A stretch of DNA of 64,000 bases from CAVRGQ01 sp963720785 (GCA_963720785.1 CAVRGQ010000003.1:186001-250000), one strand, 5' to 3'. Shown: positions 7,692 to 17,329, numbered from the stretch's first letter. Numbers and translations are program-made. The notes: generated by a model not told the origin, from the sequence alone.

Positions 7692-9020
7692 GTGCCAGAC
7701 CCGCCCGGCTCGAGGATGTCCGCGCTGAGCCCGACCGAGAACCGTTCGGTCATCGCCCTGCTCGTGTCGACGTTGTGTTCGTCGACCGCGGTCACGCTGG
7801 TCACCACGGTGCTCGGCAAGCTCGTCTTCGACCTCACCGGCAGCGAGCTCGCGCTCGGCCTGCTGGGCCTGGCCGAGTTCGCACCCGCGGCGCTGCTGGT
7901 CTTCGTGACGGGATCGGTCGCCGACCGCCTCGATCGTCGGCGGGTGGCCTTCGTGGCGCTGTTGCTCGAGGCGCTCGCCATCGCCGGCATGGCCCTGTAC
8001 GCGGCCTCGGACCCCACGTCGGCGAGTCCGCTGTTCGCGATGGTCTTCGCCTTCGGCGTGTTCCGGGCCTTCGCCTCCCCCGCCACGCGTGCCCTGCCGG
8101 CCGACACGGTGCGTTCCGAGCGGCTGCCCTGGCTGGTGGCCCGGCAGTCGATCACCTGGCAGGCCTCGGCGATCTTCGGTCCGGTGCTCGGCGGCTTCCT
8201 CTACGTGGTCGGCATCGGGATCCCGTTCGCGGTCGGCGCCGGGTTGGTGGTCGTCGGTGCGTGCGTGGTCCTGCTGGTGCGGCCACGGCCGGTCGCGCCC
8301 CGGCCCGAGCGACCCCGCCCCGGTCTCCGGGACGCGATGGAGGGCCTGCGTTTCGTGCGCTCGGAGCCGATCCTGTTCGGCGCGATCACCCTCGACCTCT
8401 TCGCCGTGTTGTTCGGCGGCGCGGTGGCGTTGCTCCCGGCCATCGCCGAGGACCGCTTGGGCGTGGGCGCGGTCGGCCTCGGCTGGTTGCGCGCCGCGAT
8501 CGGCATCGGCGCGGCCAGCGTCACGCTCGTGCTCGCGGTGCGGCCGCTCCGGCGACGGGTGGGCCCGATCCTGCTCGCGTCGGTCGCGCTCTTCGGCTTG
8601 GGCACGATCGTGCTCGGCGTCACCACGAGCTTCGCCGTCGCGTTCGTCGCGCTCATGGTGCTGTCGGGTGCGGACGCGATCAGTGTGTTCATCCGGTCCA
8701 CGCTCGTGCCGCTCGTGACGCCACACGACAAGCGCGGGCGCGTGCTCGCGGTCGAGATGGTGTTCATCGGCGCGTCGAACGAGCTCGGCGCGTTCGAGTC
8801 GGGCGTGGTGGGTCAGTTGTTCGGCCCGGCCGCGGCGATCGTGCTCGGCGGCGTCGGCACGCTGGCGGTGTCGGGGCTCTGGTTCCGCATCTTCCCGGCG
8901 TTGGCGCGCGTCGACGAGTTCCCCGAGGCGGTCGAGGCCGCCGAACCCGACGAGATCGCGGCGGCGGTGCACGAGCAGGAAGCCGTCGACCGCGCCACGA
9001 TGGAGCGCGACTCCGGCTGA
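7692..9020 (+). CDS. MFS transporter (MDR-type efflux permease)
   Basis: The 442-residue protein has about 10-12 hydrophobic helices and the MFS signature loop ADRLDRRRVAF after helix 2. The arrangement matches the enterobactin/macrolide exporter-like group (EntS/MefA type, DHA3 family). It probably exports a drug or small metabolite through the cytoplasmic membrane using the proton gradient. GTG at 7692 was chosen because of the promoter just upstream; ATG at 7716 is a possible alternative. Its stop lies one base from the end of the convergent MarR gene at 9022, so regulation by that MarR protein is possible but not shown. Confidence 0.87.
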   Translation: MPDPPGSRMSALSPTENRSVIALLVSTLCSSTAVTLVTTVLGKLVFDLTGSELALGLLGLAEFAPAALLVFVTGSVADRLDRRRVAFVALLLEALAIAGMALYAASDPTSASPLFAMVFAFGVFRAFASPATRALPADTVRSERLPWLVARQSITWQASAIFGPVLGGFLYVVGIGIPFAVGAGLVVVGACVVLLVRPRPVAPRPERPRPGLRDAMEGLRFVRSEPILFGAITLDLFAVLFGGAVALLPAIAEDRLGVGAVGLGWLRAAIGIGAASVTLVLAVRPLRRRVGPILLASVALFGLGTIVLGVTTSFAVAFVALMVLSGADAISVFIRSTLVPLVTPHDKRGRVLAVEMVFIGASNELGAFESGVVGQLFGPAAAIVLGGVGTLAVSGLWFRIFPALARVDEFPEAVEAAEPDEIAAAVHEQEAVDRATMERDSG

Positions 9021-9021
9021 G

Positions 9022-9486
9022 TCAGTCGGCGGCTCGCGGCGGAGGTTCGTACAGTTCCCCGAGCGCCTGCAGCAGGCGGACGAGCTCGGCGAAGTCGCGC
9101 GTGCCCAGCCACCGCTGCTGCTCGCGTGCGGTCGCGTTGCGGACCTTCCGGCGGGCGGCGAGGAAGGCCTCCCCGAGGGGAGTCAGCCGGAGCACCCGCG
9201 CCCGGCCGTCGCTGGGATCGGGCGACGCGGTGAGGTAGCCCCGACCCGCGAGGTCGGTCGCCACCTTCGAGACCAGCTGCGCGGTGACGCCGAGCGGTTC
9301 GGCCAACGCACCCACCGACGACGGACCGTCGGCCAGCAGGGCGAGCACACGCGCCTGGTGCGGGGCAACCGCGCCGAAGCCCTCGGCATCGAGGCCACGC
9401 TGTTCCCAGGAGTCGCCGTGCCCGGTGATCACGCGGGCGAGGTCGGCGAGGTCGGGCATCTCCAGCGGCCGGGGACGCGGCGTCAT
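9022..9486 (-). CDS. MarR family transcriptional regulator
   Basis: The 154-residue protein has a complete MarR winged helix-turn-helix: PHQARVLALLADGPSSVGALAEPLGV, recognition helix TAQLVSKVATDLAGRGYL and wing DPSDGRARVLRLTPLG. The ATG at 9486 is preferred to an in-frame TTG at 9504 that lies inside the operator. It is divergent from the SDR + LLM operon at 9604, and a striking inverted repeat (9500-9536) fills the space between. It therefore most likely represses itself and that operon, released by a small aromatic or acyl ligand as is usual for MarR proteins. Confidence 0.88.
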   Translation of the reverse strand: MTPRPRPLEMPDLADLARVITGHGDSWEQRGLDAEGFGAVAPHQARVLALLADGPSSVGALAEPLGVTAQLVSKVATDLAGRGYLTASPDPSDGRARVLRLTPLGEAFLAARRKVRNATAREQQRWLGTRDFAELVRLLQALGELYEPPPRAAD

Positions 9487-9499
9487 GCACCGAAGAATA

Positions 9500-9536
9500 C
9501 GCAACCGGGTTGCACAATGTCCTCAACCCGGTTGCG
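9500..9536. promoter_or_regulatory. Palindromic MarR operator between divergent genes
   Basis: CGCAACCGGGTTG (9500-9512) is the exact reverse complement of 9524-9536, with 11 bases between. Each arm also contains its own 11-base dyad of the form CAACC-S-GGTTG, so two stacked dimer sites about 23 bp (two helical turns) apart are possible. The site starts 14 bases from the MarR ATG and lies upstream of the SDR gene. Confidence 0.75.
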
Positions 9537-9603
9537 CATCCTCCTGGCGGTAGCTTCTGCCTGTCCAACCCGTCCCCCGCACCTGCGACCCCTGGAGCCT
9601 TCC

Positions 9604-10392
9604 GTGATCCTCGACCTCTTCCGCCTCGACGGCAAGGTCGCCGTCGTCACCGCCGGTGGCCGCGGCATCGGCGCCGCGTGCGCCCGGGCGTTCGCCGAGG
9701 CCGGCGCCGACGTCGCCATCTCCGCCCGCACGGAGGAGCAACTCGAGGAGGTCGCCGCCGACGTGCGCGCCCTCGGCCGCCGTTGCCTGGTGGTGCCCGC
9801 CGACCTCGACGACCTCACCAACCTCGACGTGCTGGCGCAGCGCACCGCCGACGAGCTCGGGCGCATCGACATCGTGATCAACAACGTGGGCGGGTCGATG
9901 CCCGCGCCGCTCGCGAGCACCGACGTGCGCGCGCTGGAGCAGGCGTTCCACTTCAACGTGAGCACCGCGTTCCAACTCACGAAGGCCGCGCTCCCCCACC
10001 TCGTCGAAACCGGGAACGGCGCGGTGGTGAACATCACGTCGCTCGTCGGCCGCCTCAGCGACCGCGGCTTCGCGGCCTACGGCACCGCCAAGGCCGCGCT
10101 GGCGCACATGACGCGGCTCATGGCGAGCGACGTCGCCCCCAAGGTGCGGGTCAACGGCATCGCGCCGGGCTCCATCGCCACCTCCGCGCTGGAGATGGTG
10201 CTGACGATGGACGAGCTGCGCGACGAGATGGTGGAGAAGACGCCGCTCAAGCGCCTCGGTGTCGCCGACGACATCGCCGCGGCCGCGCTCTACCTCGTGT
10301 CCGACGCCGGTGCGTTCGTCACCGGCAAGATCCTCGAGGTCGACGGCGGGCTCGAGGCCCCCAACCTCGACATGCACATCCCTGATTTCTAG
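9604..10392 (+). CDS. SDR family NAD(P)-dependent oxidoreductase
   Basis: This 262-residue classical short-chain dehydrogenase has the cofactor motif TAGGRGIG (16-23), NNVGG (93-97) and the catalytic Ser146, Tyr159 and Lys163 (YGTAK). The C-terminal VTGKILEVDGG is typical of FabG-like enzymes. The GTG at 9604 fits the conserved N-terminus LFRLDGKVAVVTAGG. It is first in a rightward pair with the LLM oxidoreductase at 10437 (gap 44 bases) and sits behind the MarR operator. It probably oxidises or reduces an alcohol/ketone intermediate in the pathway governed by that regulator. Confidence 0.9.
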   Translation: MILDLFRLDGKVAVVTAGGRGIGAACARAFAEAGADVAISARTEEQLEEVAADVRALGRRCLVVPADLDDLTNLDVLAQRTADELGRIDIVINNVGGSMPAPLASTDVRALEQAFHFNVSTAFQLTKAALPHLVETGNGAVVNITSLVGRLSDRGFAAYGTAKAALAHMTRLMASDVAPKVRVNGIAPGSIATSALEMVLTMDELRDEMVEKTPLKRLGVADDIAAAALYLVSDAGAFVTGKILEVDGGLEAPNLDMHIPDF

Positions 10393-10436
10393 GCCCGACT
10401 TCTCGGCCCGACTTCCGAGCCCCAGAGAGTGACGAC

Positions 10437-11438
10437 ATGATCGACCACACCGTGAAGCTGTCGGTGGGCGTGCCGCCCGGCCCGAACACGCTCGCGTACG
10501 CGCGCCTCGCCGACGAGCTCGGCTACGAGCGCATCTGGCTCTACGACTCGGCCGCCCTCTACGACGACATCTGGATCTGGCTGGCCCGCATCGTCGAGCA
10601 CACGTCGATGCAGGTGGGCACCGCGGTGCTGGTGCCGAACCTGCGCCACCCGATGACGACCGCGTCGGCGATCGCCACGATCGAGGAGCTCGCCCCCGGT
10701 CGCCTCGCGGTCGGGTTCGGCACCGGGGCGACCGCCCGCTGGGTGTTGAACAAGGGCGCGCTCTCGTGGGCGACGACGCGCCGGTACGTCGAACGGGTGC
10801 GTGCGTTGCTGCAGGGTGAGGTCGTCGAGATCGATGGCGAGGCCTGCCAGATGATCCACCACCCCGACTGGGCGCGGGAGCGCCCGATCGACACGCCGAT
10901 GCTCCTTTCCGCGTTCGGCCCGAAGGGGCTCGAGATCGCGGGCGAGATGGCCGCGGCCGGCACCATCCAGGGCCTCTTCGCGATGGCCGACGTCGACGTG
11001 CCGATCGACTGGCGCATCGTGATGTGCGCGGGCACCGTGGTCGAACCGGGCGAGGCGATCACCGACGAGCGGGTGAAGCAGGCGCTCGGTCCCTGGTACG
11101 TGGTGCGCTACCACGGCATCTGGCAGATGTTCCCCGACGGTGTGGCCGGCCTCCCCGAGGGCGAGGCGTGGCTGGCGGGCGTGAACGCGGAGCGCCCCGA
11201 AAGGCAACGGCACCTCGCGGTGCACGAGGGTCACGTCACCAACGTGATGCCGCGCGACCGCGCCGCGCTCGACGCCGCGGGTGACGCGCTCGCGACGACG
11301 GGTTGGGTCGGCACGCGCGACGAGCTGCGCGCCAGGGCACACGCGGCGGAGGCGGCGGGCACGAAGGAGATCCTCTTCACCCCCGCCGGCGACATCGAAC
11401 GCGAGATGCGCGCCTTCGCCGAAGCCATCCTCGGCTGA
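10437..11438 (+). CDS. LLM class (F420-dependent) oxidoreductase
   Basis: The 333-residue protein has the luciferase-like TIM-barrel pattern: LADELGYERIWLYDS, GTAVLVPNLRHPMTTASAIATIEELAPGR and GFGTGATARW. In actinobacteria most members use coenzyme F420 rather than FMN, acting as N5,N10-methylene-H4MPT-reductase-like or F420-dependent dehydrogenases. It follows the SDR gene in the same direction and is likely co-transcribed under the MarR operator at 9500-9536. The intergenic 44 bases hold a 12-base direct duplication (GGCCCGACTTCT / GGCCCGACTTCC, from 10393). Substrate is unknown. Confidence 0.87.
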   Translation: MIDHTVKLSVGVPPGPNTLAYARLADELGYERIWLYDSAALYDDIWIWLARIVEHTSMQVGTAVLVPNLRHPMTTASAIATIEELAPGRLAVGFGTGATARWVLNKGALSWATTRRYVERVRALLQGEVVEIDGEACQMIHHPDWARERPIDTPMLLSAFGPKGLEIAGEMAAAGTIQGLFAMADVDVPIDWRIVMCAGTVVEPGEAITDERVKQALGPWYVVRYHGIWQMFPDGVAGLPEGEAWLAGVNAERPERQRHLAVHEGHVTNVMPRDRAALDAAGDALATTGWVGTRDELRARAHAAEAAGTKEILFTPAGDIEREMRAFAEAILG

Positions 11439-11446
11439 GCCACCGA

Positions 11447-12104
11447 TCAGAACTCGACGTCGAGCTCTTCCATCTCCTCGGGCTCCTCGAGGGCCTTGCG
11501 CTCCCACTCCTGCATCTCGGGGAGGGCGAGGATGCGCGCGCAGTAGTCGGCGGCGGCGTCGCCGAGCTTCACGTCGTAGGTGCGGAAGCGCGTGCACACG
11601 GGCGCGTACATCGCGTCGGCGATCGTGAGGTGGTCGCCCACCAGGTACGGGCCGCCCCAGTGCTCGAACGCGCCGTTCCACGTCTCGAGGATGCGGTCGA
11701 TGTCGGCCTGCACCCCCGCCCACACCGGGTAGTTGGGGTAGCGGGCGCGGATGTTCATCGGCAGCCCGGCGCGGAGGTTGGCGAACCCCGCGTGCATCTC
11801 ACCGCTGATCGAGCGGGCGTGCGACCTCATGCCCGCGTCGTCGGGGAGCAACCTCGCCTGCGGGAAGCGCTCGTGGAGGAACTCGCCGATGGCGAGCGTG
11901 TCCCAGATGTAGAAGCCGCCGAACTCGAGGCGGGGCACCAGGAACGACGACGAGAGCATCAGCAGTTCGGCGCGGGTGTCGGGATCGTCGTGGGCGACGA
12001 CCTTCTCCTCGAACTCGATGCCGGAGAATCTGCAGAGCAACCAGCCGCGCGAGTGACCACGCGCCATAGTTCCTGCTGTTGATGGTCAGCGTGGCCGTGG
12101 CCAT
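11447..12104 (-). CDS. Glutathione S-transferase-like protein, frameshifted near the N-terminus
   Basis: The start MATATLTINSRNYGAWSL (ATG at 12104) matches the thioredoxin-fold start of bacterial GSTs, but the frame must move by one inserted base in the CGCGCG run near 12047-12052 to continue as RGWLLCRFSGIEFEEKVV. The rest reads through a normal GST: VPRLEFGGFYIWDTLAIGEFL (the glutathione-binding cis-Pro and Asp-Thr region), then an all-helical C-domain with LVGDHLTIADAMYAPV. Total length is about 218 residues. Actinobacteria usually use mycothiol, so the thiol partner is uncertain. It is transcribed toward the LLM gene. Confidence 0.8.
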
Positions 12105-12265
12105 GGCGTCACCTCGGGGGGAGTGGGCGTGCCGGGTTCGATTGTGCCCGCTGGAAGACCCGAATGCTCGGATCGTGCCTTGTGGGATCGCGGTTGTCTA
12201 GTGTTCACCATCACTCTTCGGCAGGGCGATCCCGCGCTGCGAACGAGTGAGTGTGTGAGGGGCGC

Positions 12266-13486
12266 ATGATGTACATGGCGTACCAGGCGCAGGCCGACCT
12301 CATGACACCCGTGCGCGCGTTCGCCGACATCCTCCGTCAAGGATTCCGTCAGTTGCCCGCGCCGTTCGCCGATTCGCTCGTCGCGCGGAACCTCGCAGCC
12401 GGGTGCGAGCTGCTCGAGCGCGCGCACCTCACGCACTCGCGACCCCCGTTCGGCATCGACACGGTCAAGGGCCGTCGCCGCACGATGAACGTGCGCGAGG
12501 AGGCCACCGACGTGCAGGCCTTCGGCACGCTGCTCCACTTCAAGAAGGACAACCGTCTCCCGCAGCCGAAGGTGCTGCTCGTCGCGCCGTTGTCGGGGCA
12601 CTTCGCCACGCTGCTGCGCGGCACCGTGCGCACGATGCTCGTCGAGCACGACGTCTACGTGACCGACTGGCACAACGCGCGCGACGTCGGCCTCGAGCAC
12701 GGCCGCTTCGGCTTCGAGGAGTACGTGCAACAGATCATCGACTGGTTGGAGCTGCTCGGGCCCGGCACGCATCTCATGGCCGTGTGCCAGCCGTGCGTGC
12801 CCGCGCTGGTGGCCACGTCGGTGCTGGCGCAGGCCAAGAGCACCGCCCAGCCCGCGAGCCTCACGCTCATGGCCGGCCCGATCGACACGCGGGTCGCGCC
12901 CACCTCGGTGAACGAGCTGGCCGCGTCGCACCCGCTCGAGTGGTTCGAGCGCAACCTGATCACCAACGTGCCGTTGCGCTACCCGGGCCGGTTCCGTCGT
13001 GTGTACCCGGGGTTCCTGCAGGTCGCGTCGTTCGTGACGATGAACCCCGAGCGCCACTTCAGCCAACACCGCGAGCTCTACCAGCACCTCGTCGACGGCG
13101 ACGAGGAGTCGGCGCAGGTCATCGAGGACTTCTACGACGAGTACTTCGCCGTACTCGACATGACGGCCGAGTTCTACCTCGAGACCGTCGACATGGTCTT
13201 CCAACGTCAGTTGCTGGCGAAGGGCGAGCTCGAGTTCAAGGGCCGGCTCGTGGAGCCGAAGGCGATCCGGGGCACCGCGCTGTTCACCGTCGAGGGCGAG
13301 CGCGACGACATCTGCAGCCCCGGTCAGACCTACCCCGCGCACGACCTCTGCTCGTCGATCCGGCCGATGCACCGCCGCCACCACCTGCAGCCCGGCGTCG
13401 GCCACTACGGCGTGTTCAACGGGCGCCGCTGGGAGACGCAGATCTACCCGCTGGTGCGCAACCACATCCTCGCCGCCAACGTCTGA
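12266..13486 (+). CDS. phaZ: Intracellular polyhydroxyalkanoate depolymerase
   Basis: The 406-residue protein matches intracellular PHB depolymerases of the Ralstonia PhaZ type. The nucleophile is a Cys in AVCQPCVPAL (Cys174), which replaces the lipase-box Ser in this family, and the C-terminus carries LQPGVGHYGVFNGRRWE with the catalytic His. The enzyme hydrolyses amorphous storage PHA granules to hydroxyacids inside the cell. ATG 12266 (or 12269) follows a GAGGGG ribosome site. The CaiB CoA-transferase starts six bases after its stop, suggesting that released hydroxyacids are activated to CoA thioesters. Confidence 0.85.
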   Translation: MMYMAYQAQADLMTPVRAFADILRQGFRQLPAPFADSLVARNLAAGCELLERAHLTHSRPPFGIDTVKGRRRTMNVREEATDVQAFGTLLHFKKDNRLPQPKVLLVAPLSGHFATLLRGTVRTMLVEHDVYVTDWHNARDVGLEHGRFGFEEYVQQIIDWLELLGPGTHLMAVCQPCVPALVATSVLAQAKSTAQPASLTLMAGPIDTRVAPTSVNELAASHPLEWFERNLITNVPLRYPGRFRRVYPGFLQVASFVTMNPERHFSQHRELYQHLVDGDEESAQVIEDFYDEYFAVLDMTAEFYLETVDMVFQRQLLAKGELEFKGRLVEPKAIRGTALFTVEGERDDICSPGQTYPAHDLCSSIRPMHRRHHLQPGVGHYGVFNGRRWETQIYPLVRNHILAANV

Positions 13487-13492
13487 GCGCCG

Positions 13493-14698
13493 ATGGTGAT
13501 GGAGCCGCGGCCCGCCGTGGACGAAGCCGTCGCTGCAACCGGGACCGCACCGCTCGCCGGCGTGCGCGTGCTCGACCTGTCGCAGATCGTCGCCGGCCCG
13601 ATCTGCGGACGCGTGCTCGCCGATCTCGGCGCCGAGGTGATCAAGGTCGAGGCGCCCAAGGGCGACGGCTCGCGGCTGTTTCCACCGGGCGGACCTCCCG
13701 CGGCCGGCGAGGGCCGGCCGGGTCCGTACTTCTCGCACATGAACGCGGGCAAGCGCGACGTGTGCATCGACGTGCGCACCGACGGCGGCGCCGCACTCGT
13801 GGTGCGGTTGGCCGAGGACTGCGACGTACTGCTCGAGAACTTCCGTCCCGGTGTGCTCGAGCGCCGCGGCCTCGGCGCCGACGCACTGCTCGCCCGCAAT
13901 CCGCGGCTCGTGTACTGCTCGATCACCGGCTTCGGGGTCGACGGGCCGTGGGTGCACCGGCGAGTGGTGGCACCGGTGGCGTGGGCGGAGGCCGGGCGGG
14001 TGGAGCTCGACGCCCGCATGTACGGCGGCGAGGCTCGCCAGCCCGTGCACGTGGAGGGCGACCTCATCCCCGGCTTCATGGCCGTGAGCGCGGTGCTGGC
14101 CGCGTTGTACCAGCGCGAGCACACGGGCGCGGGCCAGCACCTCGACGTCGCCATGACCGAGGCGGTGGTGTACGCCGACGAGTGGGCGTCCACCGACCTC
14201 GCCGGGTACGACGGCCCGCGCATGCCCGACCAGTGGACCTATCCGGTGGTGACCGTCGCCGACGGCACGCAGGTCGCGCTGGTGGGTGACCCCACGCGCT
14301 TCTTCGCGACGTTCGCCGCCGCGGTGTGCGACGAGCCCATCGCCGAACCGCACGATCAGGAGGCGAAGCTGGTGCTGATCCGCGAGCTGTGCCGCGGGTA
14401 GAGGATTTCGAGACGCTCGAGGCGCGGCTCGCGGCCACGCGCAACATGGCGGGGCGCGTGCGCAGTGTTGCGGAGCTCGCCGATTCCGAGTGGGCGGCGC
14501 ACCGGGGTGTGTTCACCGAGATCGAGCCGGGGACGCGCGTGGTGACTGCGCCGTTCCGGTCGCGACACTCCGACATCGGCGTGCGTGGCCCCGCCCCCGC
14601 GCGGTGAGCACACGCGGGCGGTACTGGCCGAGATGCTCGGCCTCGACGACCGCGCGCTCGACGCGCTCGAGGCGAGCGGCGCCATCGAACAGGCGTAG
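13493..14698 (+). CDS. CaiB/BaiF family CoA-transferase, with two frameshifts
   Basis: The first 302 residues are a clear class III CoA-transferase: GVRVLDLSQIVAGP, LADLGAEVIKVEAP, MNAGKRDVCIDVRT and ENFRPGVLERRGLG. The frame is lost at a CCGCGG near 14397 (one base short), continues as VEDFETLEARLAATRN to about 14595, and returns to the first frame after a second indel in CCCCCGCGCGG, ending with LGLDDRALDALEASGAIEQA at 14698. The two shifts cancel, giving about 401 residues, normal for the family. It follows phaZ by six bases and may form hydroxyacyl-CoA. Confidence 0.82.
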
Positions 14699-14737
14699 TT
14701 CCCGGCCGCCGCGCCGCTCAGGGGCCAGGCCGCGCCG

Positions 14738-15463
14738 TCAGAGAAACGCGCGGGCCACACGGACCGCGGCCACCGCGAGTTCGCCGTCGCACGTCAGCGG
14801 TGCGGGCTCGGGGGCGCGCCACCGCTGGGTGACGACCCGGCACCACACGCCGGCGTCGCCGCGCACGGTCGCCGACGCGTCGGCGGGTTCGGGTCCGTAC
14901 ACCCACGCCGTGCCCGACGGTGCGAGGAGGTCGACCCGCAGGGTGTCGGGCGGTGCCGGTGGCTCCTTCCCGGCGACCACGAACGCTACGGTGAGCGACC
15001 GCCAGCCGAGGCGAGCCACGTGCACGAGCCGGTCGGTGTCGACCGGAGTGACCCCCGCCGCGGCGAAGCAGTCGAGTCCGTGAGCCCAGGTCTCCATCAA
15101 CCGCGCCGTGGCGAGTGAGCGCACCGCCATGTGCCGCCGACCCCATGGCACGCGGTCGCGGTCGTCGCGCGCGGCGAACGCGGCGAGCGTCGCGCGCCGG
15201 GCCGTGCGCCACGTGTCGAGCAACGCGGCGGGGTCGTCGGGCGCGGTGAACGGGAAGGGACCCGAGGCGACCGGGTCGCGTCCGTCGACCACACTCGCGT
15301 GCGCGAGCAGCTCCGCCAGTGCGAGGTGGGCCACCGTGTCGTGCACCGTCCACCCGTCGGCCGGGGTCGGGGCGCGCCACTGATCGTCGTCGAGTGACGC
15401 GAGCAGTTCGTCGAGCGCCTGCTGCTCGGCGGTGAGGTCCGCGAGCAGTGCGAGGTCGTCCAC
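14738..15463 (-). CDS. TIGR03084-type maleylpyruvate isomerase-like protein
   Basis: The 241-residue protein resembles the actinobacterial TIGR03084 family: an N-terminal DinB/MDMPI four-helix domain with DGWTVHDTVAHLALAE (metal histidines) and a C-terminal SCP2-like domain containing VYGPEPADASATVRGDAGVWCRVVTQR. A GTG start at 15463 was chosen because it begins eight bases after the stop of the upstream phosphotransferase. It is the last gene of a leftward run from 18249. Function in this family is unproved; thiol-dependent isomerisation or transfer is the usual suggestion. Confidence 0.8.
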   Translation of the reverse strand: MDDLALLADLTAEQQALDELLASLDDDQWRAPTPADGWTVHDTVAHLALAELLAHASVVDGRDPVASGPFPFTAPDDPAALLDTWRTARRATLAAFAARDDRDRVPWGRRHMAVRSLATARLMETWAHGLDCFAAAGVTPVDTDRLVHVARLGWRSLTVAFVVAGKEPPAPPDTLRVDLLAPSGTAWVYGPEPADASATVRGDAGVWCRVVTQRWRAPEPAPLTCDGELAVAAVRVARAFL

Positions 15464-15471
15464 GGCCGGGC

Positions 15472-16560
15472 TCAGACCTCGTCGAGGAGTTGCTCCAGCA
15501 CCATGGCCGGCGGGTTGTCGCGCCAGATGGTGTGGTCCTCGGGCATGAGGCCGCGGTCGACGGCGCGGTTCATCACCCGCACCACGATGGCGCAGTAGCG
15601 CACCGCCGCGCAGATCTCCCACCACTCGATGTCGCGCACGGTGCGCCCGGACGCGCGCTCGTAGGCCGCGAGCTGTTGGTCGCGGGTGAGGTCGCCGTCG
15701 AGGCGCGGCAGGCCGGGCCACTCGTGCATGGTGCGGTCGAACATGATCCACCAGCCGACGTCGAGCTCGGGCGGCGCGATCGACGCGGCCTCGAAGTCGG
15801 TCGCGCACACCACCTCGAAGTCGACGAAGCGCAGGTTGCCCGGGCGCGGGTCGCCCCAGCACAGCCCGACCGGGCTCGGCGTGACGGGGTGGGTGTGCAG
15901 GTACTCCCAGCCGCGCGCCATCACGGGGTGCACGCGGTCGCGCAGCTCGTCGCGCCCGTAGCGCTCCCACAACGCGAGCTGCTGCTCGATCCCGGGGGTC
16001 GTGCCCGGCGCGACGAGGAAGTCGAGGCCGGCGGCGCGCCAGTCGACCTCGTGCACCGCCGCGACGGTGGCGAGGCCCCGCTCGAGGAGCTGGGTGCGCT
16101 GTGGGGCCGTCGCCGCCGCGAAGAAGCCGCTGCCCGCGTAGGGCGGGTCCTCCACCGGGACGTCGCCGGGCACGAAGCCCATCACGAAGAACGGTGCACC
16201 GAGGACCGCGGCGTCGGCCTCGTAGCCGAGCATCGGCGCAACCGGCACCGCCGAGCTGCGGCCGAGCGCGTCCATGATCCGGTACTGCAGCTCGATCTCG
16301 ACCTGCCAGCCCGGCACCTGCACCGGGTACACCGGCGGCTCGGGACTCTCGCGCCGCAGCACGACCTTGTCGGCCTGCTCGACGCCGTCCCGCGTGAGCA
16401 CGGTGTCGACCACCAACGTCTCCGCCGAGAAGCCCGAGCTGGCCCCGGTGGTACCGGCGACCGTCGCGGCCTCGACGCCGGGGAGGTGCGCGGCGAGCCA
16501 GCCGCCGAGGGGCGCCATCCACTCCGGGACGTCGGCTGCGGGACCGGACATGTCAGGCAC
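15472..16560 (-). CDS. Aminoglycoside phosphotransferase (APH)-like kinase
   Basis: The 362-residue protein is a protein-kinase-like phosphotransferase of the ACAD10/APH group. Seen are a Lys in DKVVLRRESPE, the catalytic loop WGDPRPGN (235-242, His of HGD replaced by Trp), and the metal-binding TDFEAA (254-259). In actinobacteria these genes accompany acyl-CoA dehydrogenases and SDRs, where they may phosphorylate hydroxyacyl intermediates. Its 5-prime partner is the SDR gene, whose end overlaps its start by eight bases. A second APH-like gene lies at 32753. Confidence 0.85.
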   Translation of the reverse strand: MPDMSGPAADVPEWMAPLGGWLAAHLPGVEAATVAGTTGASSGFSAETLVVDTVLTRDGVEQADKVVLRRESPEPPVYPVQVPGWQVEIELQYRIMDALGRSSAVPVAPMLGYEADAAVLGAPFFVMGFVPGDVPVEDPPYAGSGFFAAATAPQRTQLLERGLATVAAVHEVDWRAAGLDFLVAPGTTPGIEQQLALWERYGRDELRDRVHPVMARGWEYLHTHPVTPSPVGLCWGDPRPGNLRFVDFEVVCATDFEAASIAPPELDVGWWIMFDRTMHEWPGLPRLDGDLTRDQQLAAYERASGRTVRDIEWWEICAAVRYCAIVVRVMNRAVDRGLMPEDHTIWRDNPPAMVLEQLLDEV

Positions 16561-17329
16561 CTCCCATGGTGGAGCCGGGCGCCGGAAGCGCGAGCACGTA
16601 GCGCAGGTCGACCGGCGACGTGATCGCCACCACCACCGACGACGCGCAGTCGTCGACGTTCATCGCGCCCGGGCCGTTGTCGTGGGTGTAGCCCCGGCCG
16701 ATCCACTCGGCCGAGAGCTCACCGAGCAGTTCGCGGTCCCAGTTGGCGAAGACGTCGGTGCCGAGGGTCTGGCCCACCGCAACGCTCGAGAACCCCACCT
16801 CCGGGTGCTCCGCCCGCCACCCCCGCACCAGTTCCTCGAGCGCGGCCTTGCTCGCGTCGTAGGCGACCATCCCCGGCAGCGGGCGCCCGACCGCGGACGC
16901 CGAGATGTACACGGCGCGCCCGCCGCCCTTCCGTGCGCAGGCCTGCAGGTGCGGCAGCCCAGCGCGGGTGACGAGGCTCGCCCCGATCACGTTGGTGGAG
17001 AACACGTCGTTCCACAGCTCGGCGTCGGTGTCGCGGATGCGGCGCAGCGGGTCGATGGCGGTGGAGTACACGAAGCTGTCGAGCCCGCCGAGGTGCTCGA
17101 CCGTGGCCGCAACCACGGCGTCGCACTGTTCGGGCTCGCGCACGTCGCAGCGGACGCCGTGGGCCCGTCCTCCGGAGGCCTCGATCGCCGCGACGCCTTC
17201 GGCGAGCTTGTCCTCGCGCCGCCCGGCCAGCACTACGTGCGCCCCGCCGGCGGCGCACTGGCGCGCGACGGCGAGGCCGATGCCGGAGGTGGCGCCCACC
17301 ACCAGGATGCGGGCTCCCTGCAACTCCAC
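16553..17329 (-). CDS. SDR family oxidoreductase
   Basis: The 258-residue short-chain dehydrogenase has GATSGIG (12-18), a Ser at 143-145 in YISASAVG, and Tyr157/Lys161 in YDASK. The usual NNAG is replaced by VYSTA near residue 90, a divergent subgroup. The GTG at 17329 directly follows the stop of the upstream dehydrogenase (17332), with two bases between, and its 3-prime end overlaps the phosphotransferase start by eight bases. It probably acts in the same pathway as the neighbouring beta-hydroxyacid dehydrogenase. Confidence 0.88.
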   Translation of the reverse strand: MELQGARILVVGATSGIGLAVARQCAAGGAHVVLAGRREDKLAEGVAAIEASGGRAHGVRCDVREPEQCDAVVAATVEHLGGLDSFVYSTAIDPLRRIRDTDAELWNDVFSTNVIGASLVTRAGLPHLQACARKGGGRAVYISASAVGRPLPGMVAYDASKAALEELVRGWRAEHPEVGFSSVAVGQTLGTDVFANWDRELLGELSAEWIGRGYTHDNGPGAMNVDDCASSVVVAITSPVDLRYVLALPAPGSTMGGA

